Source of the DNA: Xylanimicrobium pachnodae JCM 13526 = NBRC 107786
Lineage (GTDB): Bacteria; Actinomycetota; Actinomycetes; Actinomycetales; Cellulomonadaceae
NCBI GenBank assembly: GCA_001592145.1
Contig: BCWJ01000001.1
Span: 186,001 to 250,000 of the forward strand
Direction of reading: 5' to 3'
DNA: 64,000 nucleotides
The notes under the pieces are model-generated. The model was not told the DNA's origin and did no database searches. It saw only the letters and a program-made list of their open reading frames with translations. Within the stretch, counting starts at the first letter, position 1. Every line of letters starts with the position of its first letter. This document shows, piece after piece, positions 50,383-60,107 of the stretch. The translations under genes were made by a program, and so were the position numbers.

Positions 50383-51405
50383 ATGCCCATCGCAACCCCT
50401 GAGGTCTACGCCGAGATGATCGACCGGGCGAAGGCTGGCAAGTTCGCCTACCCCGCGGTCAACATCACGTCGTCCTCCACCGTCACCGCCGCCATCCAGG
50501 GCTTCGCGGAGGCTGAGTCGGACGGCATCATCCAGGTCTCCGTGGGCGGCGCCGAGTACGCCTCGGGCTCGACCATCAAGGACCGCATCACCGGTTCGCT
50601 CGCGCTCGCCGCGTACGCGACCGAGGTCGCCAAGAACTACAACGTGAACATCGCGCTGCACACCGACCACTGCGTCAAGAAGAACCTTGACTCGTGGGTC
50701 CGCCCGCTGCTCGCGCTCGAGGCGGAGCAGGTCAAGAAGGGCCAGAACCCGACGTTCCAGTCGCACATGTTCGACGGCTCGGACATCCCGCTGGACGAGA
50801 ACCTGGTCATCGCCGCCGAGCTGCTCGAGCTCTCGCAGGCCGCGCGCACCATCCTCGAGATCGAGGTGGGCGTCGTCGGTGGCGAGGAGGACGGCCACGT
50901 CGCGGAGATCAACGAGAAGCTGTACACCACGGCTGAGGACGGCCTCGCGACCGTCCGCGCGCTCGGCGCCGGTGAGAAGGGCCGCTACCTGACGGCCCTG
51001 ACCTTCGGCAACGTGCACGGCGTGTACAAGCCGGGTGCCGTCAAGCTGCGCCCGTCGATCCTGGCCGACATCCAGAAGGCCGTGGGCGACCAGATCGGCA
51101 AGGCGAACCCGTTCGACCTGGTGTTCCACGGTGGTTCGGGCTCGACGGCCGAGGAGATCGCGGAGGCGGTCGACAACGGTGTCATCAAGATGAACATCGA
51201 CACGGACACGCAGTACGCGTACTCGCGCCCCGTGGCCGGCCACTTCTTCACCAACTACGACGGCGTCCTCAAGGTCGACGGCGAGGTGGGCAACAAGAAG
51301 GCCTACGACCCGCGCGCCTGGGGCAAGCTGGCCGAGGCCGGCATGGCTGCCCGCATCGTCGAGGCGAGCCAGCAGCTCCGCTCGGCGGGCCAGAAGATGC
51401 GCTGA
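50383..51405 (+). CDS. fbaA: Fructose-bisphosphate aldolase, class II
   Basis: The 340-residue enzyme cleaves fructose 1,6-bisphosphate in glycolysis with Zn2+. Motifs are NIALHTDHC near residue 88, ILEIEVGVVGGEEDGH near 145, LVFHGGSGSTAEEI near 248 and GVIKMNIDTDTQYAY near 266. The length fits class IIA. The start is set by CTGGAG at 50369-50374. It stands alone with its own upstream region of 155 bases and a very strong terminator, in line with high expression. Confidence 0.97.
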   Translation: MPIATPEVYAEMIDRAKAGKFAYPAVNITSSSTVTAAIQGFAEAESDGIIQVSVGGAEYASGSTIKDRITGSLALAAYATEVAKNYNVNIALHTDHCVKKNLDSWVRPLLALEAEQVKKGQNPTFQSHMFDGSDIPLDENLVIAAELLELSQAARTILEIEVGVVGGEEDGHVAEINEKLYTTAEDGLATVRALGAGEKGRYLTALTFGNVHGVYKPGAVKLRPSILADIQKAVGDQIGKANPFDLVFHGGSGSTAEEIAEAVDNGVIKMNIDTDTQYAYSRPVAGHFFTNYDGVLKVDGEVGNKKAYDPRAWGKLAEAGMAARIVEASQQLRSAGQKMR

Positions 51406-51421
51406 TCCCGCCACCCGGGAC

Positions 51422-51470
51422 CACGACCGAGCCCCGCTTCCTCATCGCGAGGAGGCGGGGCTCGGTCGTG
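51422..51470 (+). terminator. Strong terminator of the aldolase gene
   Basis: CACGACCGAGCCCCGC (51422-51437) pairs with 51455-51470, and TTCCTC/GAGGAG extend the stem inward to about 22 pairs with the loop ATCGC. It also faces the convergent STAS gene. Confidence 0.88.
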
Positions 51471-51492
51471 TCCGGTGGGTGTGGTCGAAACC

Positions 51493-51876
51493 TCAGTCGA
51501 GGTCCTGCTCGTGGTCGGACTCCACGATGTCGAGCAGGTCGCCGATGCGGGTCACGTCGAGCAGGAACCGCACCGTGGGCGGTGCGCGCAGGATGCGGAC
51601 GCGCTGGGGCATGCGGGTGGCCAGGCGGGCCAGGAACGCGACGCCCGACGAGTCCATGAACGTGATGTGGTGGGCGTCGATCTCGACGGGGAGCCCGGTC
51701 GCCTCCGCCTCCGCCGTCGCCTCGCTGAGCTCGGGGCCGGTGTCGGCGTCGATCTCGCCGGAGAGCACGATGCGGGCGCGTGTGGTACCGACGATCAGGT
51801 GGACGCTTCCGGCCTCGTTGGCGTCGGCCGCGCTGCCAGCGCCCCTGCCCGTCATGGCGTCCGATGGTTCGTGCAC
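51493..51876 (-). CDS. STAS-domain anti-sigma factor antagonist
   Basis: The 127-residue protein starts at GTG 51876, six bases after GGAGGGG. The STAS fold shows VHLIVGTTRARIVLSGEIDA, then the phosphorylation loop HITFMDSSGVAFLARL. The Ser in DSSG would be phosphorylated by an RsbW-like kinase and dephosphorylated by a PP2C phosphatase. An ATG at 51957 would add 27 residues. It is divergent from the PP2C gene at 51988. Confidence 0.85.
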   Translation of the reverse strand: MHEPSDAMTGRGAGSAADANEAGSVHLIVGTTRARIVLSGEIDADTGPELSEATAEAEATGLPVEIDAHHITFMDSSGVAFLARLATRMPQRVRILRAPPTVRFLLDVTRIGDLLDIVESDHEQDLD

Positions 51877-51987
51877 GATAGTCCCCTCCGCAGCCGCGGC
51901 CTCGCTGGCTTTCGGGGACCACACTACGGTGAAGTGACCAGCAGGAACACCATCCATCCCCGAGATGACCACCTGGACGGAGGCGAG

Positions 51988-54183
51988 ATGGCGCAGGCGC
52001 CCGGCGACGCACCGGTGCCACCCGAGGTGCTCGTGGAGCTGGCGGCCACGACGTCGCAGTTCATGTTCGTGCTCGGACCGTCCGACGACGGGTATCCGCT
52101 GCTGTGGGCCAACGACGCGTTCGCGCGCAAGACGGGCCTGCACGGCGACGAACCGTGCGCGGCGGCGCAGGATCGCACGGGCGTGGGTGCGCTGGACCGG
52201 CTGCTGGCCGACCCGGTGGACGGTGACCTGGTGGCGGAGGCGCTCGTCACGGACGACGGGGGAACGTTCACCGTGCAGTGCACGGGGGCGCAGGGGCGCC
52301 CGTTCTGGGGCCACCTGAACCTGGCGGCCCGGCGGGACGCCGGGGGGCGGGTCACGCACGTCCTGGGTGTCTGCACCGACGTCTCGGAGTACGTCGACGA
52401 GCAGTCCGCACAGCTCCGCACGCTGGCGGTGGAGCGGCGCCAGCGTGCCGACCTGGGTCTGGTCGCGAAGTCCACGGAGCTGCTGGTGGACCTGGACTAT
52501 CCGTACGCGTTGCGCGACATCGCCGAGCTGTTGCGCTCGGTGGTGCCGTGGGCGGCCTTCTACCTGAACGACGACGGCCTGTTCTATGCCGAGGGGATCG
52601 ACATCGCGGCGCCGCCGGGAGGTCGCGGCCGCCGCCACCTGCGGTCGCCGCGCGCGGAGGACGGGACGCGGGACCGCGTGCAGGACCTGCTCGACGGTGT
52701 CACGGACGCGCCGGTGCCGCTGCGCCTGGACGTCGAGTACCCGCCGCTGACCGTGTCCGCCTGGCTGCAACGCGACCTCACCGAGCGGGTCCTGGCGGAG
52801 ACGGGGGTGCGGCCGGGCTCCGCCGTCGTGCACGCGGTGGGTGGGCGGCGCCGGATCCTGGGCCTGCTCGTCACCTGGAACGGGGACAAGGGCCGCAGCG
52901 GCGCCGATCGCGACGTGCCGGTGGAGCCGATGCGCGAACCGGAGGACGTGCGCACGGTGGCCGAGGTGCTGGCCCGCCGGGCGGGTGGCGCGATCGACAA
53001 CGCGCGGCTGTACGCGCGCGAGCACCATCTGGCGGAGACGTTGCAGCGCAACATGCTCCCCGAGGTCGCGGACGTGCCGGGCCTCGACGTGTGGACGTAC
53101 TACGCCCCCAGCTCGGGGCACGCCCAGGTGGGGGGCGACTGGTACGAGGTGCTGGACTTCAGCGGCGCGGCGTCGAGCCCGCTGCGCGCGCCGGTGGACG
53201 GCACCTCGGTGGGACTGGTGATCGGCGACGTCGTCGGCCATGACGTGGAGGCCGCCGCGGCGATGGGCCAGCTGCGTTCGGTGGTGCGCGCCTACGCGCA
53301 CGAGCTGCGCACGCCCGGGGTGGTGCTGGACCGCGTCGACCAGCTGGTCAAGGGCATGCGGATCCCGCGGTCGGCGTCGCTGGTGTACGCGACGCTCCGG
53401 CAGCGGGAGGGCGCCGACGACGCCGCGACGTCACCGGGCACGCGCTGGCACCTGGAGTACACGCGTGCGGGCCACCTGCCGCCGCTCGTGCTGCGCGACG
53501 GACACGTCCGGCAGCTCGACGGGGCGGGCGGGACGCTGGTGGGCTACGGGTTCGGGGGACGCCCCACCGCGCGCGTGGAGCTGCACCCGGGCGACGTGCT
53601 GGTGCTCTACACCGATGGCCTCATCGAGCGCCGCGACCGGTCGCTCAAGGTGGGGCTCGAGGCGCTGGTCGAGGCGTCGGCCGGGGTGACGGCGTGCGAT
53701 GCGGCCGGCGTGGGTGAGGAGCTGCTGTCGCGGCTCGCGGACGCTCCGGAGGACGACATCGCGCTCGTCGTGGTCCGCCTTCCCGGCGAGGCGCGCGAGG
53801 GTGCTTCCGCGGCCCGCACGAGGCGCTGGCTGCTGCCCAACGACGCCGCGTCGATCGGGCGCGCGCGGCACGCCGTGCTGCGCGCGTGCGAGGACTGGTC
53901 GCGGCCGGAGTCGGCCACGGCCGAGCTGGTGGTCTCCGAGCTGGTCGCGAACGCCGTGCTGCACGGGTGGGGCAACATCTCGCTGCGCCTGTTCGACACG
54001 GGGGACGGGCTGCGCCTCGAGGTCGAGGACGCCAACCCGGCACCGCCCGTGACCACGGACGGTCACCCGAACCGGGTGGGCGGCTTCGGCATGCAGATCG
54101 TCGAGCGGCTCGCGGACTGGGGGTGGCGTCCCACGGCGTCGGGCAAGCTGGTGTGGGCGAAGATCGCGCGTGACAGCGGGTGA
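51988..54183 (+). CDS. PAS-GAF-PP2C phosphatase fused to an RsbW-like HATPase domain
   Basis: The 731-residue protein has four parts. A PAS-like sensor occupies about 12-130 (SQFMFVLGPSDDGYPLLWAN). A GAF domain spans about 150-345. A SpoIIE-type PP2C domain spans 360-590 with VGGDWYEVLDF, IGDVVGHDVEAAAAMGQLR, YTRAGHLPPL, LVLYTDGLIERRD and the metal Asp pair in PEDDIALVVV. The last 125 residues are an HATPase_c domain with ELVVSELVANAVLHGWGNI and GGFGMQIVERLADWGW. It would dephosphorylate STAS antagonists and also carry an anti-sigma-type kinase module. STAS genes flank it on both sides. Confidence 0.88.
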   Translation: MAQAPGDAPVPPEVLVELAATTSQFMFVLGPSDDGYPLLWANDAFARKTGLHGDEPCAAAQDRTGVGALDRLLADPVDGDLVAEALVTDDGGTFTVQCTGAQGRPFWGHLNLAARRDAGGRVTHVLGVCTDVSEYVDEQSAQLRTLAVERRQRADLGLVAKSTELLVDLDYPYALRDIAELLRSVVPWAAFYLNDDGLFYAEGIDIAAPPGGRGRRHLRSPRAEDGTRDRVQDLLDGVTDAPVPLRLDVEYPPLTVSAWLQRDLTERVLAETGVRPGSAVVHAVGGRRRILGLLVTWNGDKGRSGADRDVPVEPMREPEDVRTVAEVLARRAGGAIDNARLYAREHHLAETLQRNMLPEVADVPGLDVWTYYAPSSGHAQVGGDWYEVLDFSGAASSPLRAPVDGTSVGLVIGDVVGHDVEAAAAMGQLRSVVRAYAHELRTPGVVLDRVDQLVKGMRIPRSASLVYATLRQREGADDAATSPGTRWHLEYTRAGHLPPLVLRDGHVRQLDGAGGTLVGYGFGGRPTARVELHPGDVLVLYTDGLIERRDRSLKVGLEALVEASAGVTACDAAGVGEELLSRLADAPEDDIALVVVRLPGEAREGASAARTRRWLLPNDAASIGRARHAVLRACEDWSRPESATAELVVSELVANAVLHGWGNISLRLFDTGDGLRLEVEDANPAPPVTTDGHPNRVGGFGMQIVERLADWGWRPTASGKLVWAKIARDSG

Positions 54184-54188
54184 ACGGC

Positions 54189-54641
54189 TCAGTCGGCCGT
54201 CTGCCGGCGGGGCCGCTGCGGTAGCGCGGACGGCTCGCGCACCGGGGCGGTGGTCGGAGTAGCGGGCGGTGCGGGCGATGCCTCGTCCGGGACCCGGTGC
54301 GGGAAGGCCGTGGGGGTCGCCACGCCGTCGCAGGCGTGGCCGGTGTCGATGCGGAACAGGTCCAGCGCGCCGCACACCTCGAGCACGAACAGCTCGCGGG
54401 CGTCGGCGCCGCGCAGCACCGTGGCCCCGCCGCGCTTGCGTCCGGCGTCGGCCAGGGAGATGAGGAACGCCGCGCCGGTCGAGTCCATGAACGTCACGCG
54501 GCACATGTCGATGACCAGCAGCTGGCGGCGCAAGCCCACCACCCGTGCGGTGATCTCGGGGAACTGGACGCGTTCCGCGAGGTCGAGCTCCCCGGCGATC
54601 ACGAGCGTGGTCGTCGTCGCCGACGTCACGATCTCGATCAT
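54189..54641 (-). CDS. STAS-domain anti-sigma factor antagonist with Pro-rich tail
   Basis: The 150-residue protein begins [20 protein letters not shown]. Its phosphorylation loop is [20 protein letters not shown]. After the STAS fold comes a tail of about 40 residues rich in Pro, Ala and Thr. ATG 54641 is chosen because TACGCT stands six bases upstream; an ATG at 54683 has no such signal. It converges on the PP2C gene with a gap of five bases. Confidence 0.85.
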   Translation of the reverse strand: MIEIVTSATTTTLVIAGELDLAERVQFPEITARVVGLRRQLLVIDMCRVTFMDSTGAAFLISLADAGRKRGGATVLRGADARELFVLEVCGALDLFRIDTGHACDGVATPTAFPHRVPDEASPAPPATPTTAPVREPSALPQRPRRQTAD

Positions 54642-54690
54642 GCAGCGAGCGTACGCGACGACGTCCCGGGGCGGGTGGGTCAAACCCAGG

Positions 54691-54696
54691 TAAACT
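54691..54696 (+). promoter_or_regulatory. Possible -10 TAAACT of purA
   Basis: TAAACT lies 78 bases before the purA start in the STAS/purA gap. No clear -35 is seen. The leader would hold the GAGAGGA ribosome binding site. Confidence 0.35.
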
Positions 54697-54773
54697 CACG
54701 CTCTGTCCGGGCGGTGACGCAGCGGTTGGCGCACCGGCCCGGGCTCCAGCCATCGTCAGGGAGAGGATCCCCC

Positions 54774-56066
54774 ATGCCAGCGGTCGTGCTCGTCGGTGCC
54801 CAGTGGGGCGATGAGGGCAAGGGCAAGGCGACGGACCTGCTCGGGTCCCGCGTCGACTATGTCGTGAAGTTCAACGGCGGTAACAACGCCGGCCACACGG
54901 TGGTGATCGGCGACGAGAAGTACGCGCTGCACCTGCTGCCGTCGGGCATCCTGTCCGAGGGGGTGGTCCCCGTCATCGGCAACGGCGTCGTCGTCGACAT
55001 CGAGGTGCTGTTCGAGGAGCTGGACGCCCTCATCGAGCGCGGCGTGGACGTGTCCCGCCTGCTGGTGAGCAGCCAGGCGCACGTCATCACCAGCTTCCAC
55101 CGCACGCTCGACAAGGTGACCGAGCGGTTCCTCGGCTCGCGCCGCATCGGCACCACGGGCCGCGGCATCGGCCCGGCGTACGCGGACAAGATCAACCGGC
55201 TCGGCATCCGGGTCGCGGACCTGTTCGACCCGAAGATCCTGCACGACAAGGTCGAGGGGTCCCTGGACCAGAAGAACCACCTGCTGGTCAAGGTGTACAA
55301 CCGCCGCGCCGTCGACGTCGACGCCGTCACCGACGAGCTGCTGGCGTTCGCGGACCGGCTGCGGCCCATGGTGGCGAACACGCCGCTGGTGCTCAACAAC
55401 GCCCTGGACGAGGGCAAGACGCTGCTGTTCGAGGCCGGTCAGGCCACCATGCTCGACATCGACCACGGCACGTACCCGTTCGTGACGTCGTCGTCGGCCA
55501 CGGCGGGCGGCGCGGTGACCGGCTCCGGCATCGGCCCCACGCGGATCGACTCCGTCATCGGCGTCATCAAGGCGTACACGACGCGCGTCGGCGAGGGCCC
55601 GTTCCCCACGGAGCTGTTCGACGACAAGGGCGAGTACCTGCTCAGGACGGGCGGCGAGTTCGGCGTGACCACGGGCCGCCCCCGGCGGTGCGGCTGGTAC
55701 GACTCCGTCATCGCGCGCTACGCGTCGCGCGTCAACGGCCTCACCGACCTGGTGGTCACCAAGCTCGACGTGCTCACCGGCCTCGACACCGTCCCGGTGT
55801 GCGTCGGGTACGACGTCGACGGCACGCGGTTCGACGAGATGCCGGACAACCAGAGCGACTTCCACCACGCCACGCCGATCTACGAGGAGTTGCCCGGCTG
55901 GCACGAGGACATCTCGGGGGCCCGCGAGATCGGCGACCTCCCGGCCAACGCCCAGGCGTACCTGCGCTACCTGGAGGACGTCTCCGGCTGCCGCATCTCC
56001 GCCGTGGGCGTGGGTCCGCGCCGCGACGAGATCATCCCGGTGCACGACCTGATCCACGGCCGCTGA
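54774..56066 (+). CDS. purA: Adenylosuccinate synthetase
   Basis: The 430-residue enzyme joins IMP and aspartate using GTP, the first step to AMP. The P-loop-like [11 protein letters not shown] lies at residues 8-18 with catalytic Asp13, and [10 protein letters not shown] holds catalytic His near 41. Further markers are [20 protein letters not shown] near 127, [12 protein letters not shown] near 270 and [12 protein letters not shown] near 300. The start is set by GAGAGGA at 54761-54767. It is a single gene. Confidence 0.97.
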   Translation: MPAVVLVGAQWGDEGKGKATDLLGSRVDYVVKFNGGNNAGHTVVIGDEKYALHLLPSGILSEGVVPVIGNGVVVDIEVLFEELDALIERGVDVSRLLVSSQAHVITSFHRTLDKVTERFLGSRRIGTTGRGIGPAYADKINRLGIRVADLFDPKILHDKVEGSLDQKNHLLVKVYNRRAVDVDAVTDELLAFADRLRPMVANTPLVLNNALDEGKTLLFEAGQATMLDIDHGTYPFVTSSSATAGGAVTGSGIGPTRIDSVIGVIKAYTTRVGEGPFPTELFDDKGEYLLRTGGEFGVTTGRPRRCGWYDSVIARYASRVNGLTDLVVTKLDVLTGLDTVPVCVGYDVDGTRFDEMPDNQSDFHHATPIYEELPGWHEDISGAREIGDLPANAQAYLRYLEDVSGCRISAVGVGPRRDEIIPVHDLIHGR

Positions 56067-56204
56067 GGGCTCGGGGGCAGGGACCGCCGCGGGCACGCTC
56101 GCGACGCGCCCTGCCCTCGATTCCGCGGGTGTCCCGTGGTTGCGTGAAGGCAGGCCCGTGGACACCGACGCATGGGCCCGGTCACTCGTTCGAAGGAGAA
56201 CAGC

Positions 56205-57242
56205 ATGACGGACACCATGAAGGCCGCGGTCGTCACCCGGTTCGGCGCGCCGCTGGAGATCCAGGAGCTCGAGATCCCCACCCCGGGTCCGGGCGAGGCG
56301 CTCATCAAGACCCTCTACTCGGGCGTCTGCCACACCGACCTGCACGCCGCGCACGGCGACTGGCCGGTCAAGCCGACGCCGCCGTTCGTCCCCGGCCACG
56401 AGGGCGCCGGCGAGGTGGTCGCCGTGGGCGAGGGCGTCACCCGGCTCGCCGTGGGCGACTGGGCCGGCAACGCCTGGCTGTGGAGCGCGTGCGGGGCGTG
56501 CGAGTGGTGCGAGACCGGCCGCGAGACGCTCTGCCCGAAGGCGCAGTACGGCGGATACACCAAGAACGGCTCGTTCGGCCAGTACATGCTGGTGGACGCG
56601 AGGTTCGCGCCCCGCATCCCCAAGTCGGTGGACCTGGCCGCCGTCGCGCCCATCCTGTGCGCGGGCGTCACCGTGTACAAGGGCCTGAAGGTCTCCGAGG
56701 TCAAGCCCGGCCAGTGGGTGCTCATCTCCGGCGTCGGCGGCCTGGGGCACATCGCGGTGCAGTACGCGGTGGCGATGGGCATGCGCGTCGTCACCGTCGA
56801 CGTCGACGACGCCAAGTCGCGGCTGGCCCGCAAGCACGGTGCCGAGTACGCGTTCAACGCGGCCGTCGAGGGCAACGGTCTGGCCGCGAAGATCAAGGAG
56901 GTCACCGGGGGCGGCGTTCACGGCGCCCTGGTCACCGCCGTCAACGGCAAGGCGTTCCCGCAGGCCATGGGCGCGCTGCGCTCGGGTGGCACCGTGTCGC
57001 TGGTGGGCCTGCCGCCCGAGGCGTTCCCGCTGGACATCTTCTCCACCGTGCTGTTCGGCCTGACGGTGCGCGGCTCGCTCGTGGGCACCCGCAAGGACAT
57101 GGAGGAGGCCATCGACTTCTTCGCGCGCGGCCTCATCAAGCCCACCTACACGGTGCAGCCGCTCGCCGAGGTCAACGACATCTTCGACGACATGATCGCC
57201 GCGAAGATCGACGGCCGCGTGGTCATGGACCTGCAGCACTGA
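56205..57242 (+). CDS. adhP: Zinc-dependent alcohol dehydrogenase (AdhP type)
   Basis: The 345-residue enzyme has the catalytic zinc ligands in SGVCHTDLHA and PGHEGAGEVV and the structural zinc site CGACEWCETGRETLC near residues 97-111. The NAD-binding motif is GVGGLGHIAVQYAVAMGMRV near 175. It oxidises ethanol or reduces acetaldehyde. AAGGAGAA (56193-56200) fixes the ATG 56205. The 138 bases before it hold no other gene. Confidence 0.94.
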   Translation: MTDTMKAAVVTRFGAPLEIQELEIPTPGPGEALIKTLYSGVCHTDLHAAHGDWPVKPTPPFVPGHEGAGEVVAVGEGVTRLAVGDWAGNAWLWSACGACEWCETGRETLCPKAQYGGYTKNGSFGQYMLVDARFAPRIPKSVDLAAVAPILCAGVTVYKGLKVSEVKPGQWVLISGVGGLGHIAVQYAVAMGMRVVTVDVDDAKSRLARKHGAEYAFNAAVEGNGLAAKIKEVTGGGVHGALVTAVNGKAFPQAMGALRSGGTVSLVGLPPEAFPLDIFSTVLFGLTVRGSLVGTRKDMEEAIDFFARGLIKPTYTVQPLAEVNDIFDDMIAAKIDGRVVMDLQH

Positions 57243-57300
57243 CCACCGCACCAGGGCCCGCCGCGACCCCCGTGGTCGCGGCGGGCCGCTGCGCGTCTCC

Positions 57301-57306
57301 TAGACT
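57301..57306 (+). promoter_or_regulatory. -10 hexamer TAGACT of purD
   Basis: TAGACT lies seven bases before the purD GTG at 57314, with no Shine-Dalgarno sequence, the leaderless layout. Confidence 0.5.
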
Positions 57307-57313
57307 CTGGCCC

Positions 57314-58612
57314 GTGAAGATCCTCGTCGTCGGGACCGGTGCCCGCGAGCACGCCATCGTCCACGCCCTGGCCGCCGAGTCCCCGGCGGACGGTGCCCAC
57401 GAGCTGCACGCGGCCCCGGGCAACCCGGGGATCGCGCGGGAGGCCACGCTGCACGCGGTCGACGCGACCGACGGCGCCGCGGTCACCGAGCTCGCGCGCA
57501 CCCTGGAGGCGGACCTCGTCGTCGTCGGCCCGGAGGCGCCGCTGGTCGCGGGCGTCGCCGACGCCGTGGCCGCCGCGGGCATCCCCGTGTTCGGTCCTAC
57601 GGCCGAGGCGGCCCGGCTGGAGGGCAGCAAGTCCTTCGCCAAGGAGGTCATGGCCGCCGCGGGCGTGCCGACGGCGATGGCGCACGTGTGCACCACGGTC
57701 GAGGAGGTCGCGGACGCGCTCGACGCGTTCGGCGCCCCGTACGTGGTCAAGGACGACGGCCTGGCCGCCGGGAAGGGCGTCGTCGTCACCTCCGACCGGG
57801 ACGCCGCGCTCGCCCACGCCCGCGAGGCGCTCGCCGCGCGCGGCGACGAGGGGCGCGTCGTGGTCGAGGAGTACCTGGACGGACCCGAGGTCTCCGTGTT
57901 CGTCATCTGCGACGGCGTGACCGTGGTCCCGCTCCAGCCCGCCCAGGACTTCAAGCGCGTCGCCGACGACGACGAGGGCCCGAACACAGGCGGCATGGGC
58001 GCCTACTCGCCGCTCGACTGGGCCCCGGACGGCCTGGTGGACGAGGTGATCGAGCGCATCGCGCAGCCCACGGTCGACGAGATGGCCCGGCGCGGCACCC
58101 CGTTCGCGGGCGTGCTGTACGTGGGCCTGGCCCTGACCTCGCGTGGCACCCGCGTGGTCGAGTTCAACGCGCGCTTCGGTGACCCGGAGACCCAGGTGGT
58201 GCTCGCCCGCCTGCTCACCCCGCTGTCCACCGTGCTGCGGGCGTCCGCCGCGGGCACGCTCGCCGACCTGCCGGCGCTGCGGTGGTCGTCGTCGCACGCC
58301 GTCAACGTCGTCGTCGCCTCGCACGGCTACCCCGGCACGAACCGCACGGGAGACCCGATCACCGGCATCGACGACGCCGAGGCGCTCGACGGGGTGCATG
58401 TGCTCCACGCCGGCACGGCCGTGAACGCGGAGGGCGACCTGGTCTCGGCCGGGGGCCGCGTGCTCTCGGTGGTCGCGGTGGGCGCCGACCTGGACGAGGC
58501 CCGCGCCCGCGCCTACGACGGCGTGGCCGCCATCGCCCTGCCCGGTTCGCACCACCGCACGGACATCGCCGCCAAGGCCGCCGCCCACGAGATCACGGTC
58601 CCCACGGCCTGA
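57314..58612 (+). CDS. purD: Phosphoribosylamine-glycine ligase (GAR synthetase)
   Basis: The 432-residue ATP-grasp enzyme makes GAR from phosphoribosylamine, glycine and ATP. It opens with KILVVGTGAREHAIVHALAA and has VVVGPEAPLVAGVADAV near residue 72. Then come VVKDDGLAAGKGVVVTSDRD near 138, GPNTGGMGAYSPLDW near 222 and VVEFNARFGDPETQVVLARL near 282. The GTG start is leaderless. It converges on the AAA gene with a 12-base gap. Confidence 0.96.
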   Translation: MKILVVGTGAREHAIVHALAAESPADGAHELHAAPGNPGIAREATLHAVDATDGAAVTELARTLEADLVVVGPEAPLVAGVADAVAAAGIPVFGPTAEAARLEGSKSFAKEVMAAAGVPTAMAHVCTTVEEVADALDAFGAPYVVKDDGLAAGKGVVVTSDRDAALAHAREALAARGDEGRVVVEEYLDGPEVSVFVICDGVTVVPLQPAQDFKRVADDDEGPNTGGMGAYSPLDWAPDGLVDEVIERIAQPTVDEMARRGTPFAGVLYVGLALTSRGTRVVEFNARFGDPETQVVLARLLTPLSTVLRASAAGTLADLPALRWSSSHAVNVVVASHGYPGTNRTGDPITGIDDAEALDGVHVLHAGTAVNAEGDLVSAGGRVLSVVAVGADLDEARARAYDGVAAIALPGSHHRTDIAAKAAAHEITVPTA

Positions 58613-58624
58613 CCCCGCCTGGCG

Positions 58625-60076
58625 CTACCCGGCCTGGTCGGGTTCCGGGGCGAAGCCCAGCAGGGAGCGGGTGATCGACTCCGAGTCGGCCATCATCTCG
58701 GCGACCGCCGCCCGCACGTCGCCGTCGCCGAGCGGGTGACCCTGCTCGGCCGCACGCAGCACGGCCCGGCGGATCGCCTCCTTGACGAACGATGCCGTGA
58801 CCCCGGCGGACGCCATCGCGGCGGCGTCGAGCGCTTCGGGCGTGAAGGGCAGCTCGTGCGCATAGAGCTGGAACAGGCGGCGGCGGGCGTCGTCGTCGGG
58901 CAGCGGCACCTCGACCGCGAGGTCCACGCGACCGGGCCGCTGGGCGAGGGCGCGCTCGAGCAGGTCGGCACGGTTGGTGGTGAGCACGAACGCGACGTCG
59001 GCGTCGGCGGCCAGACCGTCCATGGCGTCGAGCACCTCGAAGAGCAGCGGCTGCGGCTCGCCCAGCTCAGTGCGCTCCTCCGCGATGAGGTCGCAGTCCT
59101 CCAGCACCACGATGGCGGGCTGAATGGCACGGGCCGTCTCGGCTGCGAGCCCGACGAGCCGCAACGACGTGCCCGTCAGGACGACGACCGTGGTGCCTTC
59201 CGCCGCCCCGATCAGGTGACGGACCGTATGCGTCTTGCCCGTCCCCGGCGGCCCATAAAGCAGCACGCCACGCTTGAGGTGCTGCCCGGCCCGCAACAGG
59301 ACCTCGCGATGCCGGGCCACGCCCAGCACCTGGCCCGCCACCCGGTCGAGGGTCCCGCGCGGCAAGATGACGTCGGCCTCCGGTACGACCGCGCGGCGCA
59401 GGAACGTGAACCCCGCGTTGTCCGGCTCGAAGGGGTTGCCCGTGAACGCGATCACCTGCCCGCGCAGCACGGAGTGCTCCACCATCGCGTCGCGCAGCTC
59501 GGCGAGGAGGGCGAGCGTCGTCTCCTCGGAGGCGCACATCACCTCGATGGCCGCGTTCTGGCCGAACCGGGGCGACGACGTGCGCTGCAGGAGTGCGACC
59601 GGCTCGCCGTCGACGGCGAACAGGTGGAGGCCGAACGCGACCATCCGGCGCACGGTGTCCGGCCCGGTTGCCCTGCGCGTGTAGTCGACGGCGCCCACGC
59701 AGAACTGGTTGTACAGCGTGGCGTGCTCGACCAGCTCGGAGAACGAATGGTGCATGCGCTGCTCCCCGCCGCCGACCCCGAGCAGGGTGCCGCCGCCGTG
59801 CCGGGCCACGAGTGCTTCCAGCGCGACGTCGGCGTCGATCTCACGCAGCAGGGAGATCTCCTCGCGGACCACGGGCAGGTGGCGTGGGTCGGTGCCCAGG
59901 TGTGAGCGCAGGACGTCGCCGATCGACTCGCCGCCGCCGGGGCGGCCCTCCTGCTGGACCTGCGCCGCGGCCTCTGCCACCTGCGTGAACGCGCGGAGGA
60001 AGGCCGCGAGGTCGGGCGATGGGTCCCCCGGCTCGGCGTGGGGAGACCCGGCAGGCGCGTCGTCGTCGATGTGCAT
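58625..60076 (-). CDS. AAA-family ATPase
   Basis: The 483-residue protein has an N-terminal domain of about 240 residues without a known match. An AAA module follows: Walker A LLYGPPGTGKTHTVRHL near 272, Walker B PAIVVLEDCDLIAEER near 320, sensor AFVLTTNRADLLE near 357 and the Arg finger region ALAQRPGRVDLAVEVPLP. The C-terminal lid follows (GVTASFVKEAIRRAVLRAAE). It resembles CDC48/Bcs1-like single-AAA remodelling enzymes. TAGTGT six bases before the ATG suggests a leaderless transcript. Target unknown. It is divergent from purC. Confidence 0.85.
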   Translation of the reverse strand: MHIDDDAPAGSPHAEPGDPSPDLAAFLRAFTQVAEAAAQVQQEGRPGGGESIGDVLRSHLGTDPRHLPVVREEISLLREIDADVALEALVARHGGGTLLGVGGGEQRMHHSFSELVEHATLYNQFCVGAVDYTRRATGPDTVRRMVAFGLHLFAVDGEPVALLQRTSSPRFGQNAAIEVMCASEETTLALLAELRDAMVEHSVLRGQVIAFTGNPFEPDNAGFTFLRRAVVPEADVILPRGTLDRVAGQVLGVARHREVLLRAGQHLKRGVLLYGPPGTGKTHTVRHLIGAAEGTTVVVLTGTSLRLVGLAAETARAIQPAIVVLEDCDLIAEERTELGEPQPLLFEVLDAMDGLAADADVAFVLTTNRADLLERALAQRPGRVDLAVEVPLPDDDARRRLFQLYAHELPFTPEALDAAAMASAGVTASFVKEAIRRAVLRAAEQGHPLGDGDVRAAVAEMMADSESITRSLLGFAPEPDQAG

Positions 60077-60107
60077 GGCTGGACACTAGCCGCGGCGCTG
60101 ACACTCC

